A DNA stretch of 64,000 nucleotides from Actinomadura sp. NAK00032 (GTDB lineage Bacteria; Actinomycetota; Actinomycetes; Streptosporangiales; Streptosporangiaceae): the NCBI RefSeq assembly GCF_013364275.1, contig NZ_CP054932.1:7812001-7876000 (forward strand), read 5' to 3'. The notes under the pieces were generated by a model. The model saw nothing but the letters and a program-made list of their open reading frames with translations, was not told where the DNA came from and made no database searches. The translations under genes were made by a program, and so were the position numbers. Below are positions 8,295 to 16,790 of the stretch, piece after piece (position 1 is the first letter of the stretch; each line of letters opens with the position of its first letter).

Positions 8295-8825
8295 CTCGCG
8301 CCTCTCCAGGGCCTCGATCTCCTGAAGGGCCCAGTCGAACCAGTCGCGCCGCATCGCGGCGAACCGCTTGCCGTACTCGATGACCAGCCGCCCGTAGACG
8401 GACAGGTTGTCGTCGTCCCACTCCACCCGGCCCTCCAGGTCGAGCAGTTCCGCCAGGTAGTCGCCCAGCCCCTCGGAGTGCCGCCGCATGTACCGCTGCG
8501 CCTCCGCCGGATCGACGAGCCCGAGGAAGAAGACGCGCAGCAGCGCGTCGTCGCGCTTGCTGGACTTGGCTGGCACGTCGACGATCCAGTCGTGCAGCTC
8601 CGCCCGCCCCGCCTTGGTGATCCGGTACTCCTTGCGCCCGCGCGGCCCCTCCTCGGCGACCTCGATGAGCCCGGCCCCGGTGAGCTTGCCGAGTTCGCCG
8701 TAGAGCTGGCTCTGCCGGGCCGGCCAGACGTTCCCGAGCGAGATCTCGAACATCCGCAGCAGGTCGTACCCGCTGGCACCGTCCATCTCGGCGATGAGCC
8801 CGAGCATCGCGTGTCGCAAACTCAT
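8292..8825 (-). CDS. PadR family transcriptional regulator
   Basis: 177-residue PadR regulator. The winged-helix domain occupies residues 1-80 (LRHAMLGLIAEMDGASGYDL, then WPARQSQLYGELGKLTGAGL with the family basic/Tyr-rich wing GRKEYRITKAG). The C-terminal helical dimerisation domain follows (residues 90-175). It is divergent from the membrane protein, carotenoid oxygenase and aldehyde dehydrogenase genes; two copies of a GACATGTC-containing box lie between them. It is the likely repressor of that set, responding to an aromatic or lipophilic ligand (inference). Confidence 0.9.
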   Translation of the reverse strand: MSLRHAMLGLIAEMDGASGYDLLRMFEISLGNVWPARQSQLYGELGKLTGAGLIEVAEEGPRGRKEYRITKAGRAELHDWIVDVPAKSSKRDDALLRVFFLGLVDPAEAQRYMRRHSEGLGDYLAELLDLEGRVEWDDDNLSVYGRLVIEYGKRFAAMRRDWFDWALQEIEALERRE

Positions 8826-8848
8826 GCCGGGGAGCCTACCACTCACTA

Positions 8849-8908
8849 TTGACATGTCTAAGTTGGAACGTCTAGTTTCGACATGTCAAAACTGGAATGT
8901 CAGAGCGA
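8849..8908 (+). promoter_or_regulatory. promoter with twin PadR-operator-like boxes
   Basis: A -35 TTGACA (8849-8854), 18-base spacer and -10 TAGTTT (8873-8878) fit a sigma-70-type promoter for the plus-strand genes. Two direct copies of a 22-base box begin at 8851 and 8880, 29 bp apart, each with the palindrome GACATGTC and then TGGAA(C/T)GTC; 18 of 22 positions agree. One copy overlaps the -35 and the other lies at the predicted transcription start, a good arrangement for repression. Confidence 0.65.
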
Positions 8909-8923
8909 GGGGCTCCCCGGGCC

Positions 8924-9517
8924 ATGCCGAAGTACTACGCCAGAACCTTCCTCCCCTGGATCCTGCTCGCGGTCGTGAGCGGGTTCCACACCCGGGCCGG
9001 CGCGGTCAGCGGCCTGGTGGCGGCGCTGGCGCTGATCGTCCAGGACGTCCGCCGCGGGCACCGCGCCGACTCGCTGGTCCTGGAGTCGTCCACGCTGGTC
9101 TACATGGCGCTGCTGACCGCGCTCGCGTTCACCGTCCCCGGCTCCGCCGCACTCGACTACGGCGCGTCCCTCGCGATCGGCTGGCTGGCGGTCACCGCCT
9201 GGGCGACCCTCCTGGCCGGACGCCCCTTCACCGCGGGCATCGCGCGCCGCACCGTGCCGGCCGAGATCGCCGCGACGGACCTGTTCCGGAAGATCAACCG
9301 CATCCTCACGCTGGGCTGGGCCGCCGGGTTCACGGCGACCGCCGCCGCCCTCGCCTGCGTCCAGTACTGGACTCCCGACGACACCGCTCTGCTCATCGCG
9401 GTCAAGGTCGTCGGGTTCACGGCTCCGGCCGTGTTCACCGCCCGCTATCCCGAGACGGCCCGCAAGCGCCACACCGCCGGGCTCGGCCGCCCGCTTCCCG
9501 AGGAGCACACCGTATGA
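8924..9517 (+). CDS. integral membrane protein of unknown function
   Basis: About 197 residues with roughly five hydrophobic segments (for example FLPWILLAVVSG, LVYMALLTALAFTV, ILTLGWAAGFTATAAALAC). No family is recognised. ATG 8924 is chosen over ATG 8897 because the predicted transcription start near 8885 and the second operator box leave too short a leader for the earlier codon. It overlaps the oxygenase gene by four bases (ATGA), so the two are translationally coupled and probably function together, for example in substrate uptake or membrane delivery (inference). Confidence 0.75.
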   Translation: MPKYYARTFLPWILLAVVSGFHTRAGAVSGLVAALALIVQDVRRGHRADSLVLESSTLVYMALLTALAFTVPGSAALDYGASLAIGWLAVTAWATLLAGRPFTAGIARRTVPAEIAATDLFRKINRILTLGWAAGFTATAAALACVQYWTPDDTALLIAVKVVGFTAPAVFTARYPETARKRHTAGLGRPLPEEHTV

Positions 9518-10869
9518 GCGAGCACACCGGAGAACGCCCCGCCGCCTGGATGGACGGGCCGCTGGCCCCCGTCCCCGACGAGACCGACGCCTACGACCTG
9601 CCGGTCACCGGCGCGCTGCCCGCCGAGCTGACCGGCCGGTACTTCCGCAACGGCCCGAACCCGAAGCCGGGCGAGCCGAGCCGGCACTGGTTCACCGGGC
9701 ACGGCATGATCCACGGCATGCGGCTGCGCGACGGCCGGGCCGAGTGGTACCGCAACCGCTGGGTCCGGACGGACGCGTTCACCAAGGACGCGCCCTTCGT
9801 CCGCGAGGACCTCACCTTCGACCGGTGCGCCGTGCAGGCCAACACGCACGTCGTCCCGCACGCGGGCAAGATCTGGGCGCTGGTGGAGGCCGGGTTCCCC
9901 TACGAAGTCACCCCGGAGCTGGAGACGGCCGGGCCGTGCGACTTCGGCGGGCGGCTCACCTCCGCGATGACCGCGCATCCCAAGGAGGACCCGGTCACCG
10001 GCGACCTGCTGTTCTTCGGCTACGGCGTGTTCCCGCCCCACCTCGTCTTCCACCGGCTGTCGGCGGACGGGACGCTGGTGGAGAGCCGCGAGGTCGAGGT
10101 GCCCGGCCCGACGATGATGCACGACTTCGCGATCACCGAGCACCATGTCGTCTGGCTCGACCTGCCGATGGTGTTCGACGTGGACCTGGCGCTGTCCGGC
10201 ACGTCCGCCCTGCCCTACCGGTGGGACGACGGGTACGGCGCGCGGCTCGGCGTGATGCCGCGCGACGGGTCCGGCGGCGTCCGCTGGTTCGACGTCGACC
10301 CGTGCTACGTCTTCCACGTCGGCAACGCGCACGAGGACGCCGCCGGACGCGTGGTGCTGGACGGCGCGCGCTACACCCCGCAGACCTTCACCGCGCTCTG
10401 GGCCGGGATCGGCGGCACCGTCGACCCGGCGACCGAGGCGGTGACCGCGTTGAGCGCGCACCTGCACCGCTGGGTGCTCGACCCCGCCACCGGCAAGGCG
10501 TCCGAGGAGCGGCTCGACGACCGCAACGTGGAGTTCCCGACCCACGACGACACCAGGACGGGCCATGAGCACCGCTACCTCTACACGGTCGCCGGCAGCT
10601 CGATCGTGAAGTACGACCTGCGCGGCGGCGCGTCGGTCCGCGACTGCGGGGAGGACGCGCACGTCGGTGAGGCGGTGTTCGTCCCGGCCGAGGGCGCCCG
10701 CGCCGAGGACGAGGGCTGGCTGCTGTCGATCGTGTCCGCCGGGTCCGGCTCCGAACTGCTGGTACTGGACGCCGCCGACCTGTCGCACACGGCGACCGTC
10801 GAGCTGCCGCGCCGGGTCCCGGCCGGATTCCACGGCAGCTGGATCCCGGACTCCCCGTCGGGCGCCTAG
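9514..10869 (+). CDS. carotenoid cleavage oxygenase family protein
   Basis: 451-residue non-heme iron dioxygenase of the carotenoid/stilbene cleavage family (RPE65 domain). N-terminal family signature LTGRYFRNGPNPKPG and the segment WFTGHGMIHGM are present. Histidines in the expected iron-ligand contexts are in TAHPKEDP, HDFAITEHHVV, FHVGNAHED and GFHGSWIP. Such enzymes split a carotenoid, apocarotenoid or stilbene double bond to two aldehydes. The following aldehyde dehydrogenase could oxidise the product. The substrate cannot be read from sequence. Confidence 0.92.
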   Translation: MSEHTGERPAAWMDGPLAPVPDETDAYDLPVTGALPAELTGRYFRNGPNPKPGEPSRHWFTGHGMIHGMRLRDGRAEWYRNRWVRTDAFTKDAPFVREDLTFDRCAVQANTHVVPHAGKIWALVEAGFPYEVTPELETAGPCDFGGRLTSAMTAHPKEDPVTGDLLFFGYGVFPPHLVFHRLSADGTLVESREVEVPGPTMMHDFAITEHHVVWLDLPMVFDVDLALSGTSALPYRWDDGYGARLGVMPRDGSGGVRWFDVDPCYVFHVGNAHEDAAGRVVLDGARYTPQTFTALWAGIGGTVDPATEAVTALSAHLHRWVLDPATGKASEERLDDRNVEFPTHDDTRTGHEHRYLYTVAGSSIVKYDLRGGASVRDCGEDAHVGEAVFVPAEGARAEDEGWLLSIVSAGSGSELLVLDAADLSHTATVELPRRVPAGFHGSWIPDSPSGA

Positions 10870-10933
10870 GGTGGTTTACTAGCCGGTACCACAATGCAAG
10901 TAGTCACTTACGGCCCCTCCCGGGAGGTTCCCC

Positions 10934-12433
10934 ATGTCCGTGGCCACGGAGAGCGCCGAGACGTTCGCGTCCCTGAATCCGGCCACCGGCGAGGTCGTCG
11001 CCGAGCACCCCGTCCAGGACGGTGCCGCGGTGGCGGCGGCGATCGAGCGCGCCCGGGAGGCGGCCGAGTGGTGGCGGGCCCTCGGCTGGAAGGAGCGGCG
11101 GCTCCGGCTGCTCAACGTCAAGGGGTCGCTCGCCCGCAACCTGAACCGGATGGCCGAACTCATCCACCAGGAGACCGGCAAGCCGGTGCAGGACGCCCAG
11201 CTTGAGACGATCATGGCGATCACCCACCTGGACTGGGCCGCCCGCAACGCGCAGAAGGTCCTCGGGCCCCGCAGCGTCTTCCCGGGCCTGATGGCGGTCA
11301 ACCAGAAGTGCGTGCTGGAGTACCAGGCGCTCGGCGTCGTCGGCGTCATCGGCCCGTGGAACTACCCGATCTTCACCCCGATGGGCTCGATCGGCTACGC
11401 GCTCGCCGCCGGCAACGCCGTCGTGTTCAAGCCGTCGGAGTTCACCCCGGGCGTCGGCGTGTTCCTCGCCGAGCTGTTCGACGCGGTGATCCCCGAGCAC
11501 CCCGTGCTGCAGACGGTCACCGGGCTCGGCGCGACCGGCGCGGCGCTCGCCTCGTCCCCGCACGTCGACAAGGTCGCCTTCACCGGCTCGACCCGCACCG
11601 CCAAGCGCGTGATGGCGGCCTGCGCCGAGAACCTCACCCCGATCGTCGCCGAGTGCGGCGGCAAGGACGCCTGCATCGTCGACTCCGACGCCGACCTCGA
11701 CGCCGCCGCCGACGCCGCGCTGTGGGGCGCCATGTCGAACGCGGGCCAGACCTGCATCGGCGTCGAGCGCATCTACGTCGTGGACGACGCCTACGACAAG
11801 TTCCTCGGCAAGCTCACCGAGAAGGCCAAGGACCTGCGCCCCGGCTTCGACCGCGAGGCGGCCTACGGCCCGATCACGATGCCCGGGCAACTCGACATCA
11901 TCGAGCGGCATATCAAGGACGCCCTCGACAAGGGCGGCAAGGCGGTCGTCGGCGGCGCCGAGTCCGTGCGCAAGCCCTATGTGGAGCCGGTCGTGCTGAC
12001 CAACGTGCCGGACGACTCGTCCGCCGTCTGCGAGGAGACGTTCGGCCCGACGATCACCGTCCACCGCGTCAAGGACCTCGACGAGGCGGTGGACAAGGCC
12101 AACCGCACCAGCTACGGCCTCGCCGGGACGATCTTCTCCGGCGACAAGTCCCGCGCGCTGGACGTCGCCCGGCGGATGCGCTCCGGCATGACGTCCATCA
12201 ACGCCTTCGCCGCGTTCGCCCAGGTCGCCGCGCTGCCGTTCGGCGGCGTCGGCGAGTCCGGCTTCGGCCGCATCCACGGCGCGGACGGGCTGCGCGAGTT
12301 CACCCGCCCGAAGGCCATCACCCGGCAGCGGTTCGCGACGATGAACCTCACCACGTTCGCGCGCACCGAGAAGGAGATGGCCCGCGTCCTCGGCCTGATC
12401 AACATGATCCACGGCCGCCGCTACAAGCGCTGA
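10934..12433 (+). CDS. aldehyde dehydrogenase family protein
   Basis: 499-residue NAD(P)-dependent aldehyde or succinate-semialdehyde dehydrogenase. Visible motifs are the cofactor segment VIGPWNYP, VAFTGSTRTAK, the general-base Glu in AECGGKDACIV (about residue 240) and the catalytic Cys in NAGQTCIGVERIYV (about residue 275). It has good GGGAGG spacing to ATG 10934 and lies 64 bases after the oxygenase gene. A role in oxidising the apocarotenoid or aryl aldehyde made upstream is likely but inferred. Confidence 0.9.
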   Translation: MSVATESAETFASLNPATGEVVAEHPVQDGAAVAAAIERAREAAEWWRALGWKERRLRLLNVKGSLARNLNRMAELIHQETGKPVQDAQLETIMAITHLDWAARNAQKVLGPRSVFPGLMAVNQKCVLEYQALGVVGVIGPWNYPIFTPMGSIGYALAAGNAVVFKPSEFTPGVGVFLAELFDAVIPEHPVLQTVTGLGATGAALASSPHVDKVAFTGSTRTAKRVMAACAENLTPIVAECGGKDACIVDSDADLDAAADAALWGAMSNAGQTCIGVERIYVVDDAYDKFLGKLTEKAKDLRPGFDREAAYGPITMPGQLDIIERHIKDALDKGGKAVVGGAESVRKPYVEPVVLTNVPDDSSAVCEETFGPTITVHRVKDLDEAVDKANRTSYGLAGTIFSGDKSRALDVARRMRSGMTSINAFAAFAQVAALPFGGVGESGFGRIHGADGLREFTRPKAITRQRFATMNLTTFARTEKEMARVLGLINMIHGRRYKR

Positions 12434-12441
12434 CCGAAGCC

Positions 12442-12465
12442 GGGCGCCCCCGGCCGGGGGCGCCC
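12442..12465 (+). terminator. perfect palindromic terminator
   Basis: GGGCGCCCCCGG at 12442-12453 is immediately followed by its own reverse complement to 12465, 9 bases after the aldehyde dehydrogenase stop, closing that transcription unit. No U-tract. Confidence 0.65.
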
Positions 12466-12481
12466 GCCTAGACTCGAAACC

Positions 12482-12973
12482 ATGACATCCGGGACATTCG
12501 GCGCACCCGTGCGCAGCCGCCTCCAGGCGACCCTGGACGCCACGCCCCCGCCCCCGCCGGGGGTCCGCCCGTTCACCGAGGCCGACCTCCCCGCCCTCGC
12601 CGCCGCCATGTGGGACGCCTACCGAGGCACCCCCGACGAGACCGACGTCGGCGACCTCCAGGGCGCCGTCCGCGAGATCCAGCTCACTCTGTACGGCGAG
12701 TACGGAAGCTTCCTCCCGGAAGCCTCATTCGTCACCGACCACGACGACCGTCCGATAGGCGCGGCCCTGGTCACCCTCTACAAGCAGGAACCCCTCCTGG
12801 CGTTCCTCTTCACCGCCCCGTCCCACGCTGGGCAGGGCATCGGCCGAACCCTGGTCAAGGCGGCCATGCACGCCCTGGCCCCGGACCACGCCACCCTCTC
12901 CCTGGCCGTCACCCGCCGCAACCGCCGCGCCCGCCGCCTCTACGGCCACCTCGGCTTCGTCGAAATCGCCTGA
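12482..12973 (+). CDS. GNAT family N-acetyltransferase
   Basis: 163-residue acetyl-CoA-dependent acyltransferase. The acetyl-CoA pyrophosphate loop is in TAPSHAGQGIGRTLVKAAM (motif A, QxxGxG), and motif B is in LSLAVTRRNRRARRLYGHLGF. The preceding N-terminal half (RPFTEADLPALAAAMWDAY) is typical. The acceptor substrate is unknown. A proline run (TPPPPPGVRPF) precedes the fold. Confidence 0.87.
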   Translation: MTSGTFGAPVRSRLQATLDATPPPPPGVRPFTEADLPALAAAMWDAYRGTPDETDVGDLQGAVREIQLTLYGEYGSFLPEASFVTDHDDRPIGAALVTLYKQEPLLAFLFTAPSHAGQGIGRTLVKAAMHALAPDHATLSLAVTRRNRRARRLYGHLGFVEIA

Positions 12974-13040
12974 TCCCCTGTCGGGTTCCGGCAACCGAAA
13001 TCTTCCACGGCACGTCAGATCAGCGACGATTGAGGGGGCC

Positions 13041-13685
13041 ATGGCGAGGGCCGGCAGAACCGCGGCAAGTTACCTATGGGCTCTGAGCCCGCTCTTCACT
13101 CTCGGCTATGCCACGCCCATCACCATGGGCTTCGCGGCGGCCCGCACGAGAAGCGTCGGCCTATGGATCGCGACGATCCCCTACGCCGCTTTGGTCGCCG
13201 CGATGCTGGCGACGGCGGACAGTGAGCGCGGCAGCACCGCCGACTCCGTCTTCGTCTTGACGTGGGTTCTGTCATGGCTCGGCGGAACGCTCCACACCCT
13301 GGCCGTCAGGCACCGCGTGTTCTCCTCCCGGTCCATCCCGCCCAGCAGCCTCCAGCACGCCGTGCTGGAGACGAAACGCCGCCGCGAACTACGAGCCCAC
13401 GCCGCCGAGATAGCCAGAACCGACCCGCAACTGGCGCTCGAACTGGCCATCGGCCGCCCCGACCTGCCCAGGACCTTCGACGACGGCGGCATAGTCGACG
13501 TCAACCACGCCCCCGCCTCCGCACTGGCGACGATCCCGGGCATCCGCCCGGCCCACGCGGAGCTGATCGTCCGCATGCGGCAGGACCTGGGCGGCTTCAC
13601 CTCCGCGGAAGAGGTGGCGGCCATGACCGACCTCCCCCCGCACCTCACCCCGGTCCTCAAGGAGCACGCGGTCTTCCTCCCCTGA
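13041..13685 (+). CDS. membrane protein with ComEA-like helix-hairpin-helix
   Basis: 214 residues. The N-terminal third holds three hydrophobic segments (LWALSPLFTLGYATPITMGF, VGLWIATIPYAALVAAMLA, FVLTWVLSWLGGTLHTLAV). The C-terminus (about 150-210) carries a double helix-hairpin-helix of the ComEA type: VDVNHAPASALATIPGI and GGFTSAEEVAAMTDL. Membrane-anchored HhH proteins can bind DNA non-specifically, but here it could equally be a protein-interaction module. Start ATG 13041 after GAGGGGG. Confidence 0.8.
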   Translation: MARAGRTAASYLWALSPLFTLGYATPITMGFAAARTRSVGLWIATIPYAALVAAMLATADSERGSTADSVFVLTWVLSWLGGTLHTLAVRHRVFSSRSIPPSSLQHAVLETKRRRELRAHAAEIARTDPQLALELAIGRPDLPRTFDDGGIVDVNHAPASALATIPGIRPAHAELIVRMRQDLGGFTSAEEVAAMTDLPPHLTPVLKEHAVFLP

Positions 13686-13698
13686 CACCGCGGGACGG

Positions 13699-14160
13699 TC
13701 AGCCGCGGACCCGCACGCACACCCAGTCGGCAGGCATCTCCCCGGTCCGCAGGAAGGCCCTCAGCCGCTCCTCCTGCGGCGCGGGCACGACCCGCTCCAG
13801 CTCCGGGTAGAGGATCTTCTCTTCCTTCATGTTGTGGTGCAGGAGCTGGACGTTCAGCCGCCGGCACAGCGTGAGCGCGGCATCGTCGTCCGCCGCCTCG
13901 TCGAGCGCGTCGAGCGTCCCCCACATCTCCGCGTGCTCCCGGAGCATCACCATGACCGGCGCCATCAGCCCCGCCGCGTGCAGGGCCGGGAACAGGAACT
14001 CCTCTTCGAGGTAGATGTGACGACGCAGCGCCCGCACGGCACGCACGAGCGGCTCCCGCTCCCGTTTCCCGCCCACCGGCTCAGCGGTGAACGCCTCGAT
14101 CCCCTCATCGATCTCGTGGTGCTCCCGCTCCAGAGCCGCCGCCAGTGACTCGATCTCCAT
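13699..14160 (-). CDS. hemerythrin domain-containing protein
   Basis: 153-residue four-helix hemerythrin-like protein. Putative di-iron ligands are in EREHHEID, LRRHIYLEEEFLFPAL, REHAEMWGTLD and LLHHNMKEEKILYPEL, matching the H-HxxxE-HxxxH-type pattern. Such proteins bind O2 or NO or protect iron centres. Start ATG 14160; a TTG 15 bases upstream is possible. An AT-rich inverted repeat lies about 60 bases upstream. Confidence 0.9.
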   Translation of the reverse strand: MEIESLAAALEREHHEIDEGIEAFTAEPVGGKREREPLVRAVRALRRHIYLEEEFLFPALHAAGLMAPVMVMLREHAEMWGTLDALDEAADDDAALTLCRRLNVQLLHHNMKEEKILYPELERVVPAPQEERLRAFLRTGEMPADWVCVRVRG

Positions 14161-14217
14161 GTCCCACAACCCCAATGCCGCGCACCAGGACGGTACTCAG
14201 CCCGCCCAACGTGAGCC

Positions 14218-14250
14218 CGATATTAATACACATACTGCTTGTAAATATCG
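14218..14250. promoter_or_regulatory. AT-rich inverted repeat upstream of the hemerythrin gene
   Basis: Arms CGATATT (14218-14224) and AATATCG (14244-14250) flank an AT-rich centre with TAATAT and TTTACA on the minus strand. Such AT-richness is rare in this window and marks a promoter or operator for the minus-strand gene starting at 14160. Confidence 0.4.
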
Positions 14251-14307
14251 TCCAAGTTGTGAGAAATCAGCCACCAGGGCATCGGGTCGATCGGATGAGG
14301 CGCGGAC

Positions 14308-15693
14308 TCACTGCCGGTCGGGCCGGACGATGTACCAGCCGCCGGACGGCGTGATCCAGATGAGCAACCCGGGCCAGATCTGGTGAAGTCTCCAACCGGC
14401 GGTCTGTTTCAGCCGGTGGTGGCGTCTGCAGAGTGGGGCGAGGTTGCAGCGGCAGGTGAGGCCGGGCCGCCACGGGATCGTGTGGTCGAGGTCGCAGCGC
14501 CGCGAGGGCTGGTTGCAGGTGGGGAACACGCACCTGCTGTGCCGCGCCTCGATCTCCCGGCGCATGGCGGCGGGCGGCCGATAGTCGGGGCTTCCGTGGC
14601 ACTCCTCGTCACCTTGGCAGGCGGTGTCACGAGCGTCCGCGAGCTGGTCGTCAATGTGCCGCGCCGCCTGCCGGATGGCATGCGGCAACTCGCGAGGGCG
14701 GACACGCCCGCGCACATGGTTCAGGCGCCGTTCCACCTCGCCGGCAAGGCCCCCAAGGCGCTCATCGACATCATCGTCGAGCCGAGCACAGACCGCTTCG
14801 CCCCCGTCCGCCGACGGAGAGGCAACATCACTCTCGTCGCCCGTCCGGGAAAGAAGGGTGCGAACGGCCTCGGGAAGCTCAACACCATGCAGCAGCGCAG
14901 TGGCAAGATCAGCGCGGAGGGTGCTCAAGGGACGAGGGTCACCATCGGCCTTGATGCCGTTGGCCGCAGCGGTGATCTTGTTGAAGATGGCATGCGCGTC
15001 CTCGGCCGCCAGATCGCACAGCGCGAGATCCGAGGTGCCGGACGGGGTGTCCCACAGCTCCAGCCGCCGGTGCCGTACCGCTCCACGCTTACGCTCTTCG
15101 ATCGCCTGGGGCGCCAGTCGCTGCGCGATCCGCTTGATCCGGCGGCGGAGCTGCCCGGTGGTCTGCTCCGACGCCTTCTCCAGGGCAACGCACTGGACCT
15201 TCCCGGCCACATCACCGGGGAGACCCTCGGTGACGTCACAGATCACGCGGGCCTTCGCCATGTCGACGCGTCCGGCGCCCAGTGCCTCTCCAGTTCGAGC
15301 GAGCGGGCCGGTCAGTTGTTCGGCCAGATGGACCAGTGTGGCGGCGGCGTTCCCAGTGACGCTGAGAGCAACGGCGACCTCTTCGGCGACCGACTCACGG
15401 GCCGACAAGACCCGGTACTCGGGGTCACCAGATTCCTCGGCACCGCAGTCTTCGTCGGAGGTGCGGCGGCGGGTGAGCTCCGCGATCGCGGCCAGCTCCC
15501 GCGCCTGGGCCCAGGAGGTCTGCCGACGAGCGGCCGCCGCGACCTGGAGGAGTTCGTCATCGGTCAGATCCGCCAGGCGCTCTTTCGAACCCGACAGGCA
15601 GACCGCCAATTGCGGGCCGGGCGGGAACCACACCCGGTCTTCCCATTCACGCTGCCCGCCACCAATCTCGGCGACCTGAGCGGACATCGACAC
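14308..15693 (-). CDS. HNH endonuclease with DUF222 domain
   Basis: 461-residue protein of the actinobacterial DUF222/13E12-like group. The long N-terminal helical DUF222 region (residues about 30-330) precedes a C-terminal HNH nuclease: CVFPTCNQPSRRCDLDHTIP with zinc-binding cysteines, and LAPLCRRHHRLKQTAGW. These genes are often multi-copy and sporadically distributed, suggesting mobility; function is unproven. The start is GTG 15693, chosen because GGGAGGTGA lies 9 bases upstream. A TATAAT box is 35 bases before it. Confidence 0.9.
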   Translation of the reverse strand: MSMSAQVAEIGGGQREWEDRVWFPPGPQLAVCLSGSKERLADLTDDELLQVAAAARRQTSWAQARELAAIAELTRRRTSDEDCGAEESGDPEYRVLSARESVAEEVAVALSVTGNAAATLVHLAEQLTGPLARTGEALGAGRVDMAKARVICDVTEGLPGDVAGKVQCVALEKASEQTTGQLRRRIKRIAQRLAPQAIEERKRGAVRHRRLELWDTPSGTSDLALCDLAAEDAHAIFNKITAAANGIKADGDPRPLSTLRADLATALLHGVELPEAVRTLLSRTGDESDVASPSADGGEAVCARLDDDVDERLGGLAGEVERRLNHVRGRVRPRELPHAIRQAARHIDDQLADARDTACQGDEECHGSPDYRPPAAMRREIEARHSRCVFPTCNQPSRRCDLDHTIPWRPGLTCRCNLAPLCRRHHRLKQTAGWRLHQIWPGLLIWITPSGGWYIVRPDRQ

Positions 15694-15727
15694 GGGGATT
15701 CACCTCCCAACCCGAATTGCCACCTCA

Positions 15728-15733
15728 ATTATA
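15728..15733 (-). promoter_or_regulatory. -10 box of the HNH endonuclease gene
   Basis: Reading on the minus strand, an exact TATAAT (extended CGGTATAAT) precedes GTG 15693, predicting a transcript start near 15721 and a leader of about 28 bases. No clear -35 hexamer at 17 bp. Confidence 0.55.
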
Positions 15734-16267
15734 CCGCGACACACCCCCATTACCACTGGACAATTCAGACACTCAACATTCGATCTTCATCTTTTTCAAC
15801 CCGCTCACCGCCCGCAATAAAGGACGCTCCTTACGGCCGCCGGTCATCCAACGGCAGGCGCGGGCTGAGCACGGCTTTATCGGGTTGGGGTGGCTGCGGC
15901 AGGCGGACGGCCGAGGTGCCTCCCGAAGCAAAGATGCACACCGCACACCACGTCACCGGTTGCTGCCACGTTGGTTGCGGTCACAGACAGGACGCAGATG
16001 TGCAAGTAGGAAGGCCCTCGCCGATCGCTTTTCCGCGCGTAGCGCGGCACCGACAGCACCCCGCACCAACCCGCAGATCAAACACCTCACCGCAACCGCC
16101 CACTCACTGGAACCACATAAAACCGATAAAAAGCGACCTCAGCCACGCACCCCGCCCAAGCGAACACGACAAACACAAGCCGACAAAAGCGAAAGATTAA
16201 CACCAACTCACACAGGCATCCCGCCGCACCATCACCCATCACCCATCACCCATGACCGGTGAACGGC
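15734..16267. other. gene-free stretch, C/A-rich on the plus strand
   Basis: No gene can be supported in this 530-bp gap. It is less GC-rich than its surroundings, with an A/C-biased plus strand (for example ACCACATAAAACCG) and stop codons scattered in all frames. Three perfect copies of the heptamer ATCACCC are at 16231-16251. It may be the degenerated flank of the HNH gene. Confidence 0.55.
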
Positions 16268-16300
16268 AGCGCCCCCGCCCATGCGGACGGAGGCGCTTTT
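16268..16300. terminator. hairpin downstream of the DUF6745 operon
   Basis: AGCGCC...GGCGCT with an inner CCGC/GCGG stem, followed on the plus strand by TTTT. It lies just beyond the end of the minus-strand operon; the T-run favours the plus direction, so use by that operon is uncertain. Confidence 0.4.
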
Positions 16301-16336
16301 CGCTACGGCGGCCGGTTCCTTACGGCCGGAACTGAC

Positions 16337-16780
16337 CTAGTCGGCGACGAGCCGCGATCCCCACCCGCCGACTGTGTACTCGCGCTGACGCCGCACGACA
16401 TAACGACCGGCCGTGCAGCCGGAGGCGCCGTGCTCGGGGTGCAGCAAGTACACGGTGGCGGACGCCTCGAAGACGCCGATCGTCAGAAAGCCGGAATCAG
16501 AGACCTGCGTCGTCCAACGGCAGGTGCCGGGGTCGGCGACAAGGGTGTGGGGATTGCCACCCGCCTGGCCCCGCAGCAGTTCGACACCCTCAGACGGGAC
16601 GTCCGTCCACACAGGGTTCGGCCGCAGCGACAGGGAGGCGGAGACTTCGGCGAAGGGGATGATGATCAGGTCGCCCTGGGCCTGGAGCCCGTCGACGACG
16701 GGGATGCTCACCGACTGCTCGAGATGGTCGAGCACGGCGAGACCGGTCTGCCGGGAGAGGGACGCGAGAGTCACGGTCAT
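16337..16780 (-). CDS. hypothetical protein paired with DUF6745
   Basis: 147 residues, family not recognised by name. The sequence (LSRQTGLAVLDHLEQSVSIP, then GDLIIIPFAEVSASL) suggests a compact beta-rich cytosolic protein with no signal peptide. Its ATG at 16780 is preceded by GGTGAT and lies 10 bases after the stop of the DUF6745 gene, so the two form an operon and may interact. Confidence 0.75.
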   Translation of the reverse strand: MTVTLASLSRQTGLAVLDHLEQSVSIPVVDGLQAQGDLIIIPFAEVSASLSLRPNPVWTDVPSEGVELLRGQAGGNPHTLVADPGTCRWTTQVSDSGFLTIGVFEASATVYLLHPEHGASGCTAGRYVVRRQREYTVGGWGSRLVAD

Positions 16781-16790
16781 GAGATCACCT

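Noticed and set aside
14383..16200. 605-codon plus-strand frame over the HNH gene
   Set aside because: It is the antisense of the HNH endonuclease, whose minus-strand frame has clear DUF222 and HNH motifs, a ribosome-binding site and a promoter.
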